From: Dysgonomonas gadei ATCC BAA-286 | GTDB lineage: Bacteria; Bacteroidota; Bacteroidia; Bacteroidales; Dysgonomonadaceae | Length of the DNA: 49,098 bases | Direction of reading: 5' to 3' | Assembly: GCF_000213555.1 (NCBI RefSeq) | Contig: NZ_GL891994.1 | Coordinates: 1 to 49,098 of the forward strand | Shown here: one piece after another, positions 9,026 through 20,100 of the stretch | Layout: each line of letters begins with the position of its first letter | Numbering within the stretch: position 1 is the stretch's first letter | Notes under the pieces: generated by a model | Databases searched by the model: none | What the model was told of the DNA's origin: nothing | What the model saw: only the letters and a program-made list of their open reading frames with translations | Translations under genes and position numbers: made by a program

Positions 9026-10927
9026 ATGACAACAATGAAAATCAAATATATTATTCTGGGGCTATTATGTAGCCTGGGAGCAAGCAGTTGTGACGATTAT
9101 TCTTCTCCTACAAAGAACATGGGGCTAAATGAAGAAAACAATGTTAGTCTCTATATGGATCAGTATGACCCGGTTGCAAATGTAGGGCAATATACTTTCC
9201 CCGAAATGACTACCAAACCCAAGAAATACTGGAATTGCGTGGAGGTATTGAACGTTGGCAGCCGTAACGAGCTTGGATGGACAGAAGAGATCAGGGGCCT
9301 TCAGTACCACCTGTTATGCCAGTCTATGGCCGGCCTAACCAATCGGGCTGTAGATGAAGGAAAAAGTGAGGTTGGCTTTTGGATGCACGATCATGGTGGC
9401 AGGGAATCTTATAAGTTGTCCGTAGAGGCCCTGAAGAATATGGGTATCAGCGAGCAAGGTATGCAAAGTGGATTAGAACTGGCAAAAAACAATTACGGAC
9501 CCTCTGATGGTGTAAATATACAGCTTAAAGATTACTTTGACGGATATGTTTTAACCGATGTAGAAAACAATCCTGAAAGTAATATCGTTGCTTCCGTTGC
9601 ATCCCACGTCTACAATTCAATTATAGTAGATATCAGGGACAAAGCCAGCTTCGAAGCAGCAGGCTATACGATGAAATACGATGCACGTAATAAAACGACT
9701 GCAGATGCATGGCGCGAATTTAAAGATAAATGTAATAAAAAAGCGTTGGTAGTTATGCCTGTACAAACCGGTGAACTTCGTGACTTCGCCATCAAAAACA
9801 ATTTGTTTGTACTAAATATCAACAAACAGAAGGAAGACCCTTCATCAGGGCAAAACCTGGATATATTTGCTGAAGTATTAAACTGGCTGGAGCCCGGAGC
9901 ACCTATATTCGGGTGGGAACAGGGTGTTGATGAAGCATTATTTGTAAACAGGGCATCAAAAACAGGACATACATGGGTACCTAGCGATTGGATATACAAT
10001 ATGCCTCTGACCTCTTTATTATACAAGAGCCGTCAAACGGCTACATTAGCCAAAGTGGAAAATCCTCAGTTTATTAACTATGATTTGAAAAAGAATTTTG
10101 TCTCATTCTACTTATCTGATGGCGATAATATCCAATGGATGATGAATAATTTTGTCGGGGAATTCTATCAGAATGCCGATGCAAATGATATGAAGATGGG
10201 ATTCGGACTACCTGTGGGTAATCTGGCAATGACCGCACCCGCACAATTCACCAATATTATAAATCAGCAAAAGCCTAATTACACCTTAATTGAGGCTCTG
10301 GGCGGAGGCTATTTATATGCCGATAATTTTGGTGTTGATAATAATAGGAGTGAGAGATTAGCGGAAATCGCTAAGAGTGTTGCAGCAAGTATGCGTCAAC
10401 ATCGTGTTAAAGTACTAGGTCTTATTGCTCAGGATGTTAAATCAGCTGCAGCAAAAGAAGGTTTTCAGGCTTATGTAGATGCAAATGATCAGTTGGAAGG
10501 AATTGTAGCGATTCAATACTCTCCTTATGCCGGTGGTGAAGGTGAAATTATATGGATAACCAATAAAAAAGGATACGACATTCCCGTTATCACAGTAAAA
10601 TACTCCTTATGGAATTTTGGAAATCGCAATACGACTCGCGAAGGTACTCCTGCATATGTGGCAAACAGATTGAAAGAAGAAGCCAAAGACGAAACATTCT
10701 CACTTATTTCCGTCCACGCATGGAGTAAATTTAAGGACATAGGAAACTCGAATGACGAATTAGCCGAAAATACGAATGGAGATAAAAATGGAGCAAGTGC
10801 TGCTAAATTATGCATGAATCATCTGGATGACAACTTTCAGGTAGTAAGCGTACAGGAAATGATATGGCGGGTGCGAATGCATTACAGAACAGATCAGACC
10901 AAGAAGTACCTGAGTGAAATATTCTAA
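9026..10927 (+). CDS. GxGYxYP-type putative glycoside hydrolase, lipoprotein
   Basis: A lipoprotein signal ends in GASSC (Cys 22 from the ATG at 9026; an ATG at 9035 is equally possible). The mid-protein segment IEALGGGYLYADNFG, with GGGYLYA at residues 426-432, resembles the motif that names the GxGYxYP family of Bacteroidota proteins. That family is predicted to be a glycoside hydrolase but has no activity I can name. Other ordered stretches are YFDGYVLTDVENNPESN, FVSFYLSDGDNIQW and the C-terminal IAQDVK and YDIPVITVKYSLWNFGNRN. It follows SusD by 14 bases. The family assignment is by motif memory only; the operon position supports a role in trimming the imported glycan. Confidence 0.62.
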   Translation: MTTMKIKYIILGLLCSLGASSCDDYSSPTKNMGLNEENNVSLYMDQYDPVANVGQYTFPEMTTKPKKYWNCVEVLNVGSRNELGWTEEIRGLQYHLLCQSMAGLTNRAVDEGKSEVGFWMHDHGGRESYKLSVEALKNMGISEQGMQSGLELAKNNYGPSDGVNIQLKDYFDGYVLTDVENNPESNIVASVASHVYNSIIVDIRDKASFEAAGYTMKYDARNKTTADAWREFKDKCNKKALVVMPVQTGELRDFAIKNNLFVLNINKQKEDPSSGQNLDIFAEVLNWLEPGAPIFGWEQGVDEALFVNRASKTGHTWVPSDWIYNMPLTSLLYKSRQTATLAKVENPQFINYDLKKNFVSFYLSDGDNIQWMMNNFVGEFYQNADANDMKMGFGLPVGNLAMTAPAQFTNIINQQKPNYTLIEALGGGYLYADNFGVDNNRSERLAEIAKSVAASMRQHRVKVLGLIAQDVKSAAAKEGFQAYVDANDQLEGIVAIQYSPYAGGEGEIIWITNKKGYDIPVITVKYSLWNFGNRNTTREGTPAYVANRLKEEAKDETFSLISVHAWSKFKDIGNSNDELAENTNGDKNGASAAKLCMNHLDDNFQVVSVQEMIWRVRMHYRTDQTKKYLSEIF

Positions 10928-10932
10928 TTAAT

Positions 10933-10966
10933 GAAGAACTGTTATCCCTCCTGATAACAGTTCTTC
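10933..10966. terminator. Perfect 14-bp hairpin between the putative glycosidase and GH92
   Basis: GAAGAACTGTTATC (10933-10946) and GATAACAGTTCTTC (10953-10966) are exact inverted repeats around the loop CCTCCT. No run of T follows on the plus strand, so it is not a clear intrinsic terminator. It may be a partial terminator, or an RNA stabiliser setting the level of GH92 relative to the SusCD genes. Confidence 0.6.
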
Positions 10967-10996
10967 CTATTAACAATATAAAGGAAAATAACAAAA

Positions 10997-13303
10997 ATGA
11001 AAAAGATCCTCTCTTTATTATTGTGCGCTTTGAGCATTCTCACGTCAACAGCTCAGGATTATATGCCTGTGGACTATGTTAACCCATTAGTAGGCACACA
11101 ATCTAAGCATTCTCTATCCACGGGCAACACCTATCCGGCTATCGCCATGCCATGGGGAATGAACTTCTGGATGCCCCAGACCGGTAAAATGGGTGACGGA
11201 TGGGCCTATACTTACGATGCCGACAAGATTCGCGGCTTCAAACAAACACACCAGCCAAGCCCCTGGATAAACGACTACGGCCAGTTCGCCATCATGCCGG
11301 TGACAGGAGAAGCCGTCTTCGACCAGGACAAACGGGCCAGCTGGTTTTCCCATAAGGCCGAAATAGCCAAACCATATTATTATAAAGTTTATCTGGCCGA
11401 CCATGATGTGGTAACCGAAATGGCTCCCACAGAAAGGGCTGTTATGTTCCGCTTCACATTCCCCGAAAACGATAAGTCGTTCGTTGTGGTAGATGCCTTC
11501 GATAAAGGATCATATGTCAAAATCATACCCGGGGAAAACAAGATTGTCGGATATACCACCAAAAACAGCGGAGGGGTACCCGAAAACTTCAAGAACTATT
11601 TCGTTGTCGTATTCGACAAGCCGTTTACATACAAGGCATCGGTGGCCGGCGGTAATATTACCGAAGGCGGACTTGAAGTATCCGATAACCATGCCGGAGG
11701 GATAATCGGCTTCTCCACTAAAAAAGGAGAAATCGTGCATGCAAGGGTAGCATCCTCATTCATCAGTCCCGAACAGGCCGAACTCAACCTGGAAGAACTG
11801 GGTAACGACTCATTCGACCGGATAGCTCAGAAAGGACGTGACCAATGGAACAAGGTACTGGGACGTATCGTAGTGGAAGATGACAACATCGACAACCTGC
11901 GCACATTCTACTCATGCCTCTACCGCTCGGTATTGTTCCCGCGCAGCTTCTACGAAATGGACGCAGCGGGCAGGACCGTTCACTATAGTCCGTACAACGG
12001 CGAAGTATTACCCGGTTATATGTTCACCGACACAGGATTCTGGGATACTTTCCGCTGCCTGTTCCCGTTCCTGAACCTGATGTATCCCGATATGAATGCC
12101 AAGATGCAGGAAGGACTGGCTAATACCTATAAGGAGAGCGGATTCCTCCCTGAATGGGCCAGTCCGGGACACCGCGGCTGTATGGTGGGTAACAACTCGG
12201 CCTCCGTCGTTGCCGACGCCTATCTCAAGGGATTGAGAGGCTATGACATCGAAACACTCTGGCAGGCCGTTATACACGGAGCCAATGCCGTACATCCCAA
12301 AGTAAGCTCTACCGGCCGTCTGGGCTGGGAGTATTACAACAAGCTGGGATATGTCCCTTATGATGTGAAGATAAATGAAAATGCAGCCCGCACACTCGAA
12401 TATGCTTATGACGACTGGTGTATCTACCAGCTGGGCAAGAAGCTGGGTAAGCCTGCCAAAGAAATAGATATCTATGCCCAACGGGCGATGAACTACAAGA
12501 ACCTGTTCGACCCCGAGCATAAGCTGATGCGCGGAAAGAACCAGGACGGCACGTTCCAGTCCCCGTTCAATCCGCTGAAATGGGGGGACGCCTTTACCGA
12601 AGGCAACAGCTGGCACTATACATGGTCGGTATTCCACGATCCCCAGGGCCTGATCGACCTGATGGGCGGCAAAGCAGGATTCAACCGGATGATGGATTCC
12701 GTATTCAGCGTGCCGCCGTTATTCGACGACAGCTATTACGGGGGAGTCATCCACGAGATACGCGAGATGCAGATAATGAACATGGGCAACTATGCACACG
12801 GCAACCAGCCGATACAGCACATGATCTACATGTACAACTATTCAGCCGAACCTTGGAAAGCCCAGTACTGGGTACGTGAGGTGATGGACAAACTCTATAC
12901 CCCTAACCCTGACGGTTATTGCGGGGATGAGGACAACGGGCAGACTTCGGCCTGGTATGTATTCTCGGCGGTAGGCTTCTATCCTGTATGTCCGGGCTCT
13001 GATGAGTATATCTTAGGCTCACCGTTGTTCAAGAAAGTGACACTCAACCTGGAGAACGGCAATAAAGTGGTTATCGATGCAGCAAACAACAATAAGGCCA
13101 ACAGGTATGTACAGTCAATGACCGTAGACGGGCAGGTACATACCAAAAACTACCTGAGTCATGACCAACTGCTGAAAGGGACTACCATTAACTACCGGAT
13201 GGCTCCGGCTCCGAATCAGAGCAGAGGGGTCAACGATAATGACCTGCCTTATTCTTTCTCTAAGGAACTCAATAGTATAAATAACAAGAATAAGAAAAAA
13301 TAA
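10997..13303 (+). CDS. GH92 family exo-alpha-mannosidase
   Basis: The enzyme removes alpha-linked mannose from N-glycans or mannans by a calcium-dependent inverting mechanism, as known for GH92. A signal peptide ends in LTSTAQ. The mature protein opens with DYVNPLVGT, the family hallmark, then GNTYPAIAMPWGMNFWMPQTG. The (alpha/alpha)6 part has FTDTGFWDTFRCLFP, EGNSWHYTWSVFHD (Glu 535) and GYCGDEDNGQTSAWYVFSAVGFYP (quoted in two parts: GYCGDEDNGQ and SAWYVFSAVGFYP; Asp 644 and Asp 646). These lie where I recall the acid and base of Bacteroides BT3990. At 768 residues it is complete. Its base composition is clearly richer in G and C than that of its neighbours, a possible sign of transfer. It is last in the operon. 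Confidence 0.95.
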   Translation: MKKILSLLLCALSILTSTAQDYMPVDYVNPLVGTQSKHSLSTGNTYPAIAMPWGMNFWMPQTGKMGDGWAYTYDADKIRGFKQTHQPSPWINDYGQFAIMPVTGEAVFDQDKRASWFSHKAEIAKPYYYKVYLADHDVVTEMAPTERAVMFRFTFPENDKSFVVVDAFDKGSYVKIIPGENKIVGYTTKNSGGVPENFKNYFVVVFDKPFTYKASVAGGNITEGGLEVSDNHAGGIIGFSTKKGEIVHARVASSFISPEQAELNLEELGNDSFDRIAQKGRDQWNKVLGRIVVEDDNIDNLRTFYSCLYRSVLFPRSFYEMDAAGRTVHYSPYNGEVLPGYMFTDTGFWDTFRCLFPFLNLMYPDMNAKMQEGLANTYKESGFLPEWASPGHRGCMVGNNSASVVADAYLKGLRGYDIETLWQAVIHGANAVHPKVSSTGRLGWEYYNKLGYVPYDVKINENAARTLEYAYDDWCIYQLGKKLGKPAKEIDIYAQRAMNYKNLFDPEHKLMRGKNQDGTFQSPFNPLKWGDAFTEGNSWHYTWSVFHDPQGLIDLMGGKAGFNRMMDSVFSVPPLFDDSYYGGVIHEIREMQIMNMGNYAHGNQPIQHMIYMYNYSAEPWKAQYWVREVMDKLYTPNPDGYCGDEDNGQTSAWYVFSAVGFYPVCPGSDEYILGSPLFKKVTLNLENGNKVVIDAANNNKANRYVQSMTVDGQVHTKNYLSHDQLLKGTTINYRMAPAPNQSRGVNDNDLPYSFSKELNSINNKNKKK

Positions 13304-13334
13304 AAACATATGGACAATAATTTATAATTATAAA

Positions 13335-13364
13335 GGGGCTGATTCTGAACTCATAATCAGCCCC
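13335..13364. terminator. Terminator between convergent GH92 and GH110 genes
   Basis: GGGGCTGATT (13335-13344) and AATCAGCCCC (13355-13364) form a perfect GC-rich stem with a 10-base loop. A T-rich stretch follows on the plus strand (TGCCTTTAT) and TTTATAATTATAAA-type sequence flanks the other side. It closes the first locus. Confidence 0.75.
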
Positions 13365-13514
13365 TGCCTTTATCGAGAACTTTACATATATAAGATCAAT
13401 GTGTCCTAATCAATTTATCAATAAATAATTCTTTATTATCCGTTAATAGTTGATAACTATATTAGTTCCGTAAACTTCTCCTTGCACAAACACATCTTAT
13501 ATTAATCTCTGCGA

Positions 13515-15221
13515 TTATTGCTCCACAGCTAAAGCTCCATTATTCTTAATATCTACATTTACCGAATTCTTTACTTGTATAGCTTTGTTGGAACCAGATA
13601 TTTCATTATCTCTTATTTCTACTCCGTCAGTATCAGAAATATAGATAGCTGTTTCTCCCACTGCCTGTATTACATTATTTCGTATGATAATATTTTTATT
13701 CAACCTGTCTGTTGTTTTTCTTATACCGTTGACCTCAGCACTGATAGTACTACCACTTTGTCTGCCGTGACCATAACCGCAATCTATAAACCAGTTATTT
13801 TCTATCACAACATTCTCCACCGGAGCACCTTCTCTCCAACCTGCCTCGGCACCCAGCTGGATAGCAGACCCACTACTGCTTTGCACAACGTTACCGGCAA
13901 TGCGTACATTTCTTGTTTTGATCAGGAATGCCCTTGCCATATGGCTTCTCACTGTGTTGTTCAGAATATCTACGGAAGGGCGGCGGGTAAGATTGCTCAT
14001 GTAATATTCATTCACATCATATTTTATTGGTTTATCCAGGATGACAACAACTTTCCAGTCTTCTACCGAAGTAGAAACCTTCTGAGCTATATAGTATTCT
14101 ACCGGAGTCAATTTATCTTTTGATACTAATGCCAATGTGTCTCCCACATCCGGATAATCAAGCGATAAGGCATGCAAGTCGGCATTTTCTACTGTTATGC
14201 ATACATCATTGCCCGACTCTTTGTATATACTCCAATAATAGTTATGAATATTAGTACAGTCATCTCCCTGTCCTCCGAATTTACAGGCATCGAAAAGTAT
14301 TTTTCCTTTACAACTTGTAAAATGAGTGGCATCAGTATTGGAAGATGTGACAGTTCCCGGAGCGGGAATAACTTGCAGATTCCTCATTACAATATTTTCG
14401 GAACGATGCCCGACAATACCCATTCCGGGCTGTGAATGTATGGTTACATTTTCCAATGTAATGCCTGATGATTCTTTAATCAATATACCAGCCCTGTTGT
14501 GTGCACAATGTCTTAAAATGCACATATCTCCTACCCCCGGCCGGGTTTGTGTATAAATGCGTACCGTTTGTCCGTCGGGTAATAATTCTTTTTTCTCCAC
14601 CCGGTTTCCTGTATATATACGCTGTTTCTCTACATCATAGTAGTGAACACGACCTGTTATTTTATCTGTCAGATAAGGATAGAGGGCGGTATCTATCTTC
14701 ATATCAAAATAAGTAGTAGTGGATTCTATCACCTCTCCCGTGGTGAAAGGGGGCCGCTTATGAGTCAGTTTCAATCCTTTTATTTCAACGTTTTTAGCAT
14801 TAGTGATAGATACAGCTTCGTACCAACCTTCCTGAACCAGAGTAGCACCTTCGGCCTCGATAGTTATATCCCTGAAATTATCCAGATCCAATGCAATGAC
14901 ATATTCTCCTTTAGGTTTAAAGAAATATCCCTGCACATCTTCTCCATACTGCCCGTTGATGCCCTTGTACTCGAATTCCATTGCTTTAGCATCACTGTAA
15001 TTATAGTTCCCGGGAGGTATGACGAGGATAGAACCGGGATTTTCGCGACACTTATTTAATGCCAGCATGAAAGCCTCCGAATCATCTTCTCCGTCATCAG
15101 GTATGGCTCCGAAATCTTTCAGGTTGAAAACAGTCTTCGATTCTTTACTCTCACAGCTAAAAGAAAATGCTAAAAGAATACAACAAGCAGTTATAAACAG
15201 TAAATATATTTTATTCATCAT
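13515..15221 (-). CDS. GH110-like beta-helix alpha-galactosidase, lipoprotein (copy 1)
   Basis: A lipoprotein signal ends in AFSFSC and leads to VFNLKDFGAIPDDGEDDSEAF, here split as VFNLKDFGAIPDDG and EDDSEAF, the start of a right-handed parallel beta-helix. The many short repeats with N/D ladders (ITIEAEGATLV, VEIKGLKLTH, ITLENVTIHSQPGMGIVG) fit that fold. Two acidic blocks, TDATHF (Asp 297) and GGQGDDCTNIH (Asp 320, Asp 321), match what I know of GH110 exo-alpha-1,3-galactosidases of Bacteroides, which act on B antigen and linear alpha-Gal. The second copy at 20830 has the same blocks at the same spacing. It lies downstream of a damaged SusCD pair on the same strand. The fold is secure; the exact linkage is inference. 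Confidence 0.72.
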   Translation of the reverse strand: MMNKIYLLFITACCILLAFSFSCESKESKTVFNLKDFGAIPDDGEDDSEAFMLALNKCRENPGSILVIPPGNYNYSDAKAMEFEYKGINGQYGEDVQGYFFKPKGEYVIALDLDNFRDITIEAEGATLVQEGWYEAVSITNAKNVEIKGLKLTHKRPPFTTGEVIESTTTYFDMKIDTALYPYLTDKITGRVHYYDVEKQRIYTGNRVEKKELLPDGQTVRIYTQTRPGVGDMCILRHCAHNRAGILIKESSGITLENVTIHSQPGMGIVGHRSENIVMRNLQVIPAPGTVTSSNTDATHFTSCKGKILFDACKFGGQGDDCTNIHNYYWSIYKESGNDVCITVENADLHALSLDYPDVGDTLALVSKDKLTPVEYYIAQKVSTSVEDWKVVVILDKPIKYDVNEYYMSNLTRRPSVDILNNTVRSHMARAFLIKTRNVRIAGNVVQSSSGSAIQLGAEAGWREGAPVENVVIENNWFIDCGYGHGRQSGSTISAEVNGIRKTTDRLNKNIIIRNNVIQAVGETAIYISDTDGVEIRDNEISGSNKAIQVKNSVNVDIKNNGALAVEQ

Positions 15222-15354
15222 TTATCATTATTGAGGCCATAGCCTGTTTGTTAACTCAGTATGCAAAAATATGTATGTTCTCATTCATTTCAAAACGAAA
15301 ACAATGGACAGGACCCCATTATCAGCCTCCTGTCCATTTCAATCCCATAAATCC

Positions 15355-15516
15355 CTACTTATTAAAAGCCGTGATAACAAGCACCCAGTCTTGCTTATTT
15401 ATACCATCGGCAGCCACTACATTATATGACATATTCGATTGGCTGAAGTCGCCTAGTTTCCCCAGCGTAGGGGCCGACCCATTAGGTCGTACACTTGCCC
15501 CCGGCGATATGGTCAT
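15355..15516 (-). pseudogene. C-terminal remnant of an Ig-like (DUF5018-type) lipoprotein
   Basis: A 53-residue frame ending at 15355 reads ISPGASVRPNGSAPTLGKLG, then DFSQSNMSYNVVAADGINKQ, then DWVLVITAFNK. The pattern I-P-A-x-V-P-G-DFS-x-Y-V-AADG-x-W-V-V is that of the cadherin/Ig-like repeats found at the end of many lipoproteins encoded next to SusD. It has no upstream part: it starts at the point where the SusD frame breaks off, in a different frame. I read it as the surviving tail of the gene that once followed SusD. Confidence 0.6.
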
Positions 15517-16943
15517 GTAGGCAACTGGCCATGTGTTATACGTGTCTTATTGATATATTCGATAGCCTTCGGCGCATCTTTAAGCCTAAGCATCACTTCC
15601 GCATAGTTCAGGTAGGAACGTCCCAGACGTAGCGGCGTTAAGTGGTAATTCATCTTTACACTTGAGCCAATGATCATATCTTTGTCCAGATACGATCCTT
15701 TACGATAAAGGTAGCCCGATTTTGTCATATGCTGATCTTTCTCCATATTGTTCTTATAGTACATATTTCCTCCGAGGCGCATGGTAAGGAGTGAATTCAT
15801 ATACCAGCAACTATCATATGTAATAGTGGAATAGAAGCGTGCATCTCTGTTCTTATAGAGTACATCATGGACATAATCGACACCCGGCCTGAAATTATTA
15901 TAATAAGACGTCTCGTCCCAGTTTTTTGCTTTTCCGTCTTTATCTATTACCTGATAGGCATCTACAATTTCCTGCGAAGGACTTTTCTCGAACCAGCCTT
16001 CCATAAAATCGTTCATTGGCCATATGGCAGCCACTGCCGGAGGTAACTTATTGGATGCTCCCTGATTAGGTGCAAACTTCATCTTCCATGTACCACTCGT
16101 ATATGTATTGTCGGACAACCAGTACGACCCCAATATAATTTCTTTAGAATTCAATCCGGTAGTAAAATCATTGAATAGCTTATCATAATCGCCCTCGAGA
16201 CTGTATTTACCCAATGCAAACAAATCTTCGCTGGCCTTTTTTGAAATAGCGTAATATTCACTTTTTGCAGTTGTATCATCCAGATATGCCGCTCCTTGTA
16301 ATGCAGTCTCTGCCAGCAGGGCATAAGCCGCCCCTTGGGTTATAGCTCCGGCTTCTCCCGAATCGGGGAGATCGGTTGCTGCATCTTTCAGGTCTTGTAA
16401 AATAAAATCATACGTTTCTTTTATCGTCTTCGACCGTCCCAGCATAAGTTCATCTTCGGGAGTAAGAACCCTATCAAGGATAATCAGCCTCCCGAATTTT
16501 CTTGCCATATTGTAATATACTATGGCTCTCAGGAATCTTGCCTGAGCAATGAGATAAGGTTTGTCGGTGTCCTTGATAGATGCAGATGAGGTCACTTTAT
16601 CTATAATGAGATTGCAACGCCGGATTTCCGGAAACATATTCCATCCGTAAGTAGAAATTCCATGATCACTGGTCAGTACCTCCCTCACAACATTCTGGGC
16701 ACTGCCCATCTGAGAGTTAATAACCATATCGTCGCACCAATCGTCGGAATGATTATTACCCTTATCCAGCAAATGATCTTTCACATACATTGTACCGTTT
16801 ACAAACAGTTGCGCACTGGCAGCCGAATTCCACACTTTATTTTCAGCATGATCCGACAAAGGATAATTACTCAAATGATCATGACAGGAAAACATCAATG
16901 TCAATAATAGTAAAATCCCTGATATAATAATTATTTTTTTCAT
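15513..16943 (-). pseudogene. SusD-type lipoprotein gene truncated at its 3' end
   Basis: The N-terminal part is a normal SusD: lipobox LMFSC (Cys 20), DDMVINSQMG, ARFLRAIVYYNMARKFG and LRLGRSYLNYAEVMLRLKDA. The frame stops at residue 476, right after EYINKTRITHGQLPT. In SusD proteins that segment is followed by 60-120 further residues, including an ERARELxxEGxRxxDLxRW-like block, which is missing here. The next bases encode the end of a different protein in another frame, so a deletion, not a point mutation, is likely. The gene follows a complete SusC by 214 bases. The product may still fold, since most of the glycan-binding region is present, but it lacks a conserved part. Confidence 0.72.
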
Positions 16944-17157
16944 AGCTTAAGTAACTGTTTTAATTTTATAGAACATATCTCTTGTAACTGTCTTTTATTC
17001 TTCTTTGGCACTTATTTTTATTCTTTCTTCTATATTTTTCAGTTCTTATTCTTGGTTTAGCCCGCTAAACCTGCGAACAATAACTAAAAAATCTATTTGA
17101 AATAATTAAAAATAAGTTTGTCAATAAAATTTAAACAGTTACTAATTCTGTATTTTT

Positions 17158-20100
17158 TCAAATTCCTATATTTAACACAATCGAATATGTCTTCTGAACA
17201 GGATATCCTTCACCATAATTATACGACTCGGGGTCGAAATAGTCCATAGCATCAGAAATTGTAAATATATTGGTACCCATCAATGACAACTTAAATTTGG
17301 ATATTTTTGTGTTATCTTTAAATAATAATTTTTTGAAATCATATCCGAATTGCAAGCTCTTGAGACGGAAGTATTGTGCATTAATAAGCCAAAAATCGGA
17401 ATTTACCGTATTGTTTCCGCTATTGGTAGACTGCAATGCCGATGATCTTGGAAATCGTGCCGAAGGATTGTCGGGAGTCCATGAATCCATTTGGTAAGCA
17501 TAGTTTGAATTCACTATATTTCCACCTTTAAGCAACAGCGTTAATTCAGTATAACGTTTTCCTGTACCCTGAAACAGTCCGTACAGAAAGAAACCTTTAT
17601 AATCGAGATTGAAATCCATACCAAAATCAAATGAAGGGAAGAATGGTTTTCCGAGTTTTATCTGGTCGTTTGAATCAATCTTACCGTCACCGTTGACATC
17701 CCTGTATGCCAGATCCCCCTTTTTCAATTCGGTGGCACTAAGCATACGTGGAGAATTCAAGATAGACTCATAATCCTGATACAATCCTTCATTCATATAA
17801 TACGATGAACCATATACATTCTTACGATGTGTAATTCGTTTCCTCGGATCCATCAGATCAGTCAAAGCTTCATCTTCCTTCACTTCCCATAATTCGTTAT
17901 AAGAAGTGAACTGGAAACCCACCTCATAGTTGAAGTCCCTGTATTTGTTCTTATATCTGAGCGATGCCTCATAGCCCGCGCGACGATGTACACTATTAGA
18001 TTTTACCTGAGGTAGAGCTTTACCTAAAGTTGTACTGTACCTGTTTTGAGGAGAAATAAGATAACCTTTGGTCTTGTAATAATAATAGTCAAAAGAGGCT
18101 GAAAGTGTATTATTCAGGAAGGCTAGATCGATACCTATATCAAATACATCTTTAGTATACCAGCTAAGTACTTCAGGAGATACAAGATCGCCTTCGCTGA
18201 ATCCCGGAACAAATTTACCTCCGATAACACTGGCTTGCGCATTGTAGCTGTATACAGGTATATAGCCAAAACGTTTGACTCCATCTTCCAGACCCACCTG
18301 TCCGTACGATACTCTGGCCTTTGCAAAATTTATAATATTTTTTTCGGCAAGCGGTTTCATGAAACTTTCTTCCGAAATAGCCCATGCAGCAGCACCGGAA
18401 GGGAAGAATCCCCAGCGTTTATTTTTTGCGAAGTTATCGGAGCCATCATAACGGAAGTTTCCTTCCAGAAAATACCTGTTTTTGAAAGAATACCTCAACC
18501 GCCCTACATATCCTATACGAGTTCTTTCTGCTGCTCCGCCTGCATTATCTTTGGTAGAAGCATCACCCGAGCTCAACTGATCAAAATCGTTTGAAATAAA
18601 TCCGGTACGACTAGCGTCAAACCATTCATTATATTCGTCATAGTAGCTGTATACACCCTGAGCTTCCAAAAAATGTAATCCAATCTCTTTTGTATAATTG
18701 AGTCCGAATTCCAGCGTATTACCTCTTGTCCATGAACGATTCATCTCCAGCTCTTTAGGCTTATCATCTCCGACTAATGTTCCGTCGGAATATTGAGGGG
18801 CTCTTGACTTGAAATATTTTCTGTCATAAGAAGTGTAATTATAATTTCCCGTCAATTTAGCCTTCAGCCCTTTTACCCATGGCACATTCCAGTCGAGATA
18901 TGCCTGAACATTTGCCGTGTTGTTGTATTGGTTTGTATAGCCTGAAGCCTTATCCAGATATACAATAGGATGGACATCCATAGCCGTATATGTACCATCA
19001 TCGTTATATATTCTGTCTATTGCCTTATTATACCCCATCAGGTTGCGCCATATATCCTCCTGCCCGTATGGGTTAGGGGTACGTTTTGCATAAGTCCCGT
19101 CCAAATTAACCCCGACTTCAAGGCCATATTTATCAAATGTCGAAGAAACATTACTCCTTATATTATACCGTTGATAATGGTTATTGTGACTCTCCTTATA
19201 GATCGATTTCTGATCCATTATACCTAAAGAGGTAAAATGCCTTACGGTATTCGACTTCCCGGAAATGGTTACAGTATGCCTGTGCTGAGGTGCAAGGCTT
19301 CTGGTTGCTTCTTTGTACCAATCGTTATTACCATATATCTTGCTTGTACCATTTCCGATCGCATCTACTTCCGATTGCGAATAAAGGGCATATTCACCCT
19401 GTCCGTCATATCGGGCTGCTGCGTTAGCTGCCAGTACATAATCAAGAGCCCCTACTCGATCTGCGACAGTTGTAGGTTTGCTAAAATCGACCCCTCCGGT
19501 ATATTCAATATTCAGCCCCGAAGCTCCCCTTTTAGTAGTGATCAATACAATACCGTTACCGGCCTGAGCACCATATACGGCTGTGGCACTGGCATCTTTA
19601 AGGATACTCATTGATTCGATATCTGAAGAGGTCAATGAGTTGAAATCATCACTACCCCTTATTATACCATCTATTACATAAAGAGGAGTGCCACCTCCGC
19701 GAATGGAAATAGTAGGAGCTGTTCCACCCGGTTCACCTCCCGACTGCTGTACGATTACACCGGCTATACGGCCTTGCAGGGAAGCAGCCGTACTGGTATA
19801 AGGGAGTTCGTCTATTTTGTCGGTTTTTAAAGTACCCAATGCACTCACCGTACGGCGGGCCGAAGTAGTACCATAGCCAATAGCGATAACATCGTCCAAC
19901 ATGGTTACATTTTCTAACAGGACAATTGTAAAGTCAGTCTGATTACCTACTTTTATTTCCTGTGTGTGAAAACTGATGTACGTTATTACCAAAATATCAC
20001 TAGCGGAGGCCTCAACGGTAAATTTTCCGTCCATATCTGAGATAGCCCCTTTCGAAGTACTTTTGACTGTTACAGATGCGCCTATTATAGGCTCACCGGA

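Noticed and set aside
12008..12637. 209-codon minus-strand reading frame within GH92
   Set aside because: It is the shadow of a GC-rich gene with a full set of family motifs on the plus strand.
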